Shown here piece after piece: positions 4,988 to 5,052 of a stretch of 5,052 nt of DNA. Position 1 is the first letter of the stretch. Every line of letters begins with the position of its first letter. Under the pieces are notes generated by a model. The model had not been told where the DNA came from and ran no database searches. It saw only the letters and a list, made by a program, of their open reading frames with translations. The stretch comes from an uncultured Cryptobacterium sp. (GTDB lineage: Bacteria > Actinomycetota > Coriobacteriia > Coriobacteriales > Eggerthellaceae): assembly GCA_958410215.1 (NCBI GenBank), contig CATYOF010000022.1, positions 1 through 5,052 on the forward strand. Direction: 5' to 3'. Position numbers and translations under genes: made by a program.

Positions 4988-5052
4988 TCCATGCATTTTT
5001 GGAATACGTAAAACATTGCCATGCTTTCAATGAATAAAAAGTGGCAAATTGT
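4988..5052. other. Non-coding edge of the window
   Basis: No gene starts here on either strand. A weak 6-bp inverted repeat, TTGCCA (5016-5021) with TGGCAA (5042-5047), has a 20-base loop and lies at the edge. It may belong to the control region of a gene beyond the window. Confidence 0.35.

Overview
The window looks like chromosomal DNA from an actinobacterium, most likely of the class Coriobacteriia. This placement is tentative. It rests on the style of the two-component genes, the frequent GTG starts behind strong purine-rich ribosome binding sites, the moderate GC content judged by eye, and the last complete protein, a two-helix membrane protein with a basic N-terminus of a kind I associate with Coriobacteriia. 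No rRNA, tRNA, CRISPR array, transposase or integrase is visible.

Layout, left to right. Bases 1-297 hold the start of a minus-strand gene that runs off the left edge; its first 99 residues contain no acidic residue. A divergent intergenic region (298-630) separates it from an OmpR-family response regulator gene (631-1353). After 135 bases containing a strong hairpin comes its partner, a membrane histidine kinase (1489-2997) that ends in a short tandem-repeat tail. Both proteins carry all the residues needed for phosphotransfer, so the pair should be a working two-component system; its signal and targets cannot be read from the sequence. The direction of transcription then continues through a 188-base gap with a 15-base palindrome into purC (3186-4061, SAICAR synthetase of purine biosynthesis). 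An 89-base structured gap leads to a 176-residue two-helix membrane protein (4151-4681). A clear intrinsic terminator at 4718-4765 closes this unit.

After the terminator (4766-5052) there is a weak 72-codon hydrophobic reading frame with no ribosome binding site, and inside it a perfect 8-bp inverted repeat flanked by 7-bp direct repeats.

How the parts may work together: the regulator and kinase are probably co-transcribed, with the intercistronic hairpin possibly lowering kinase output. purC probably has its own promoter overlapping the palindrome and may drive the membrane protein gene as well. A TGTTACA-centred palindrome occurs both upstream of the regulator and upstream of purC, which raises the possibility of shared control. 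I see no convincing evidence for a wholly new multi-gene system; the more unusual items are the acid-free minus-strand N-terminus, the intercistronic hairpin, the repeat tail of the kinase and the shared palindromes.
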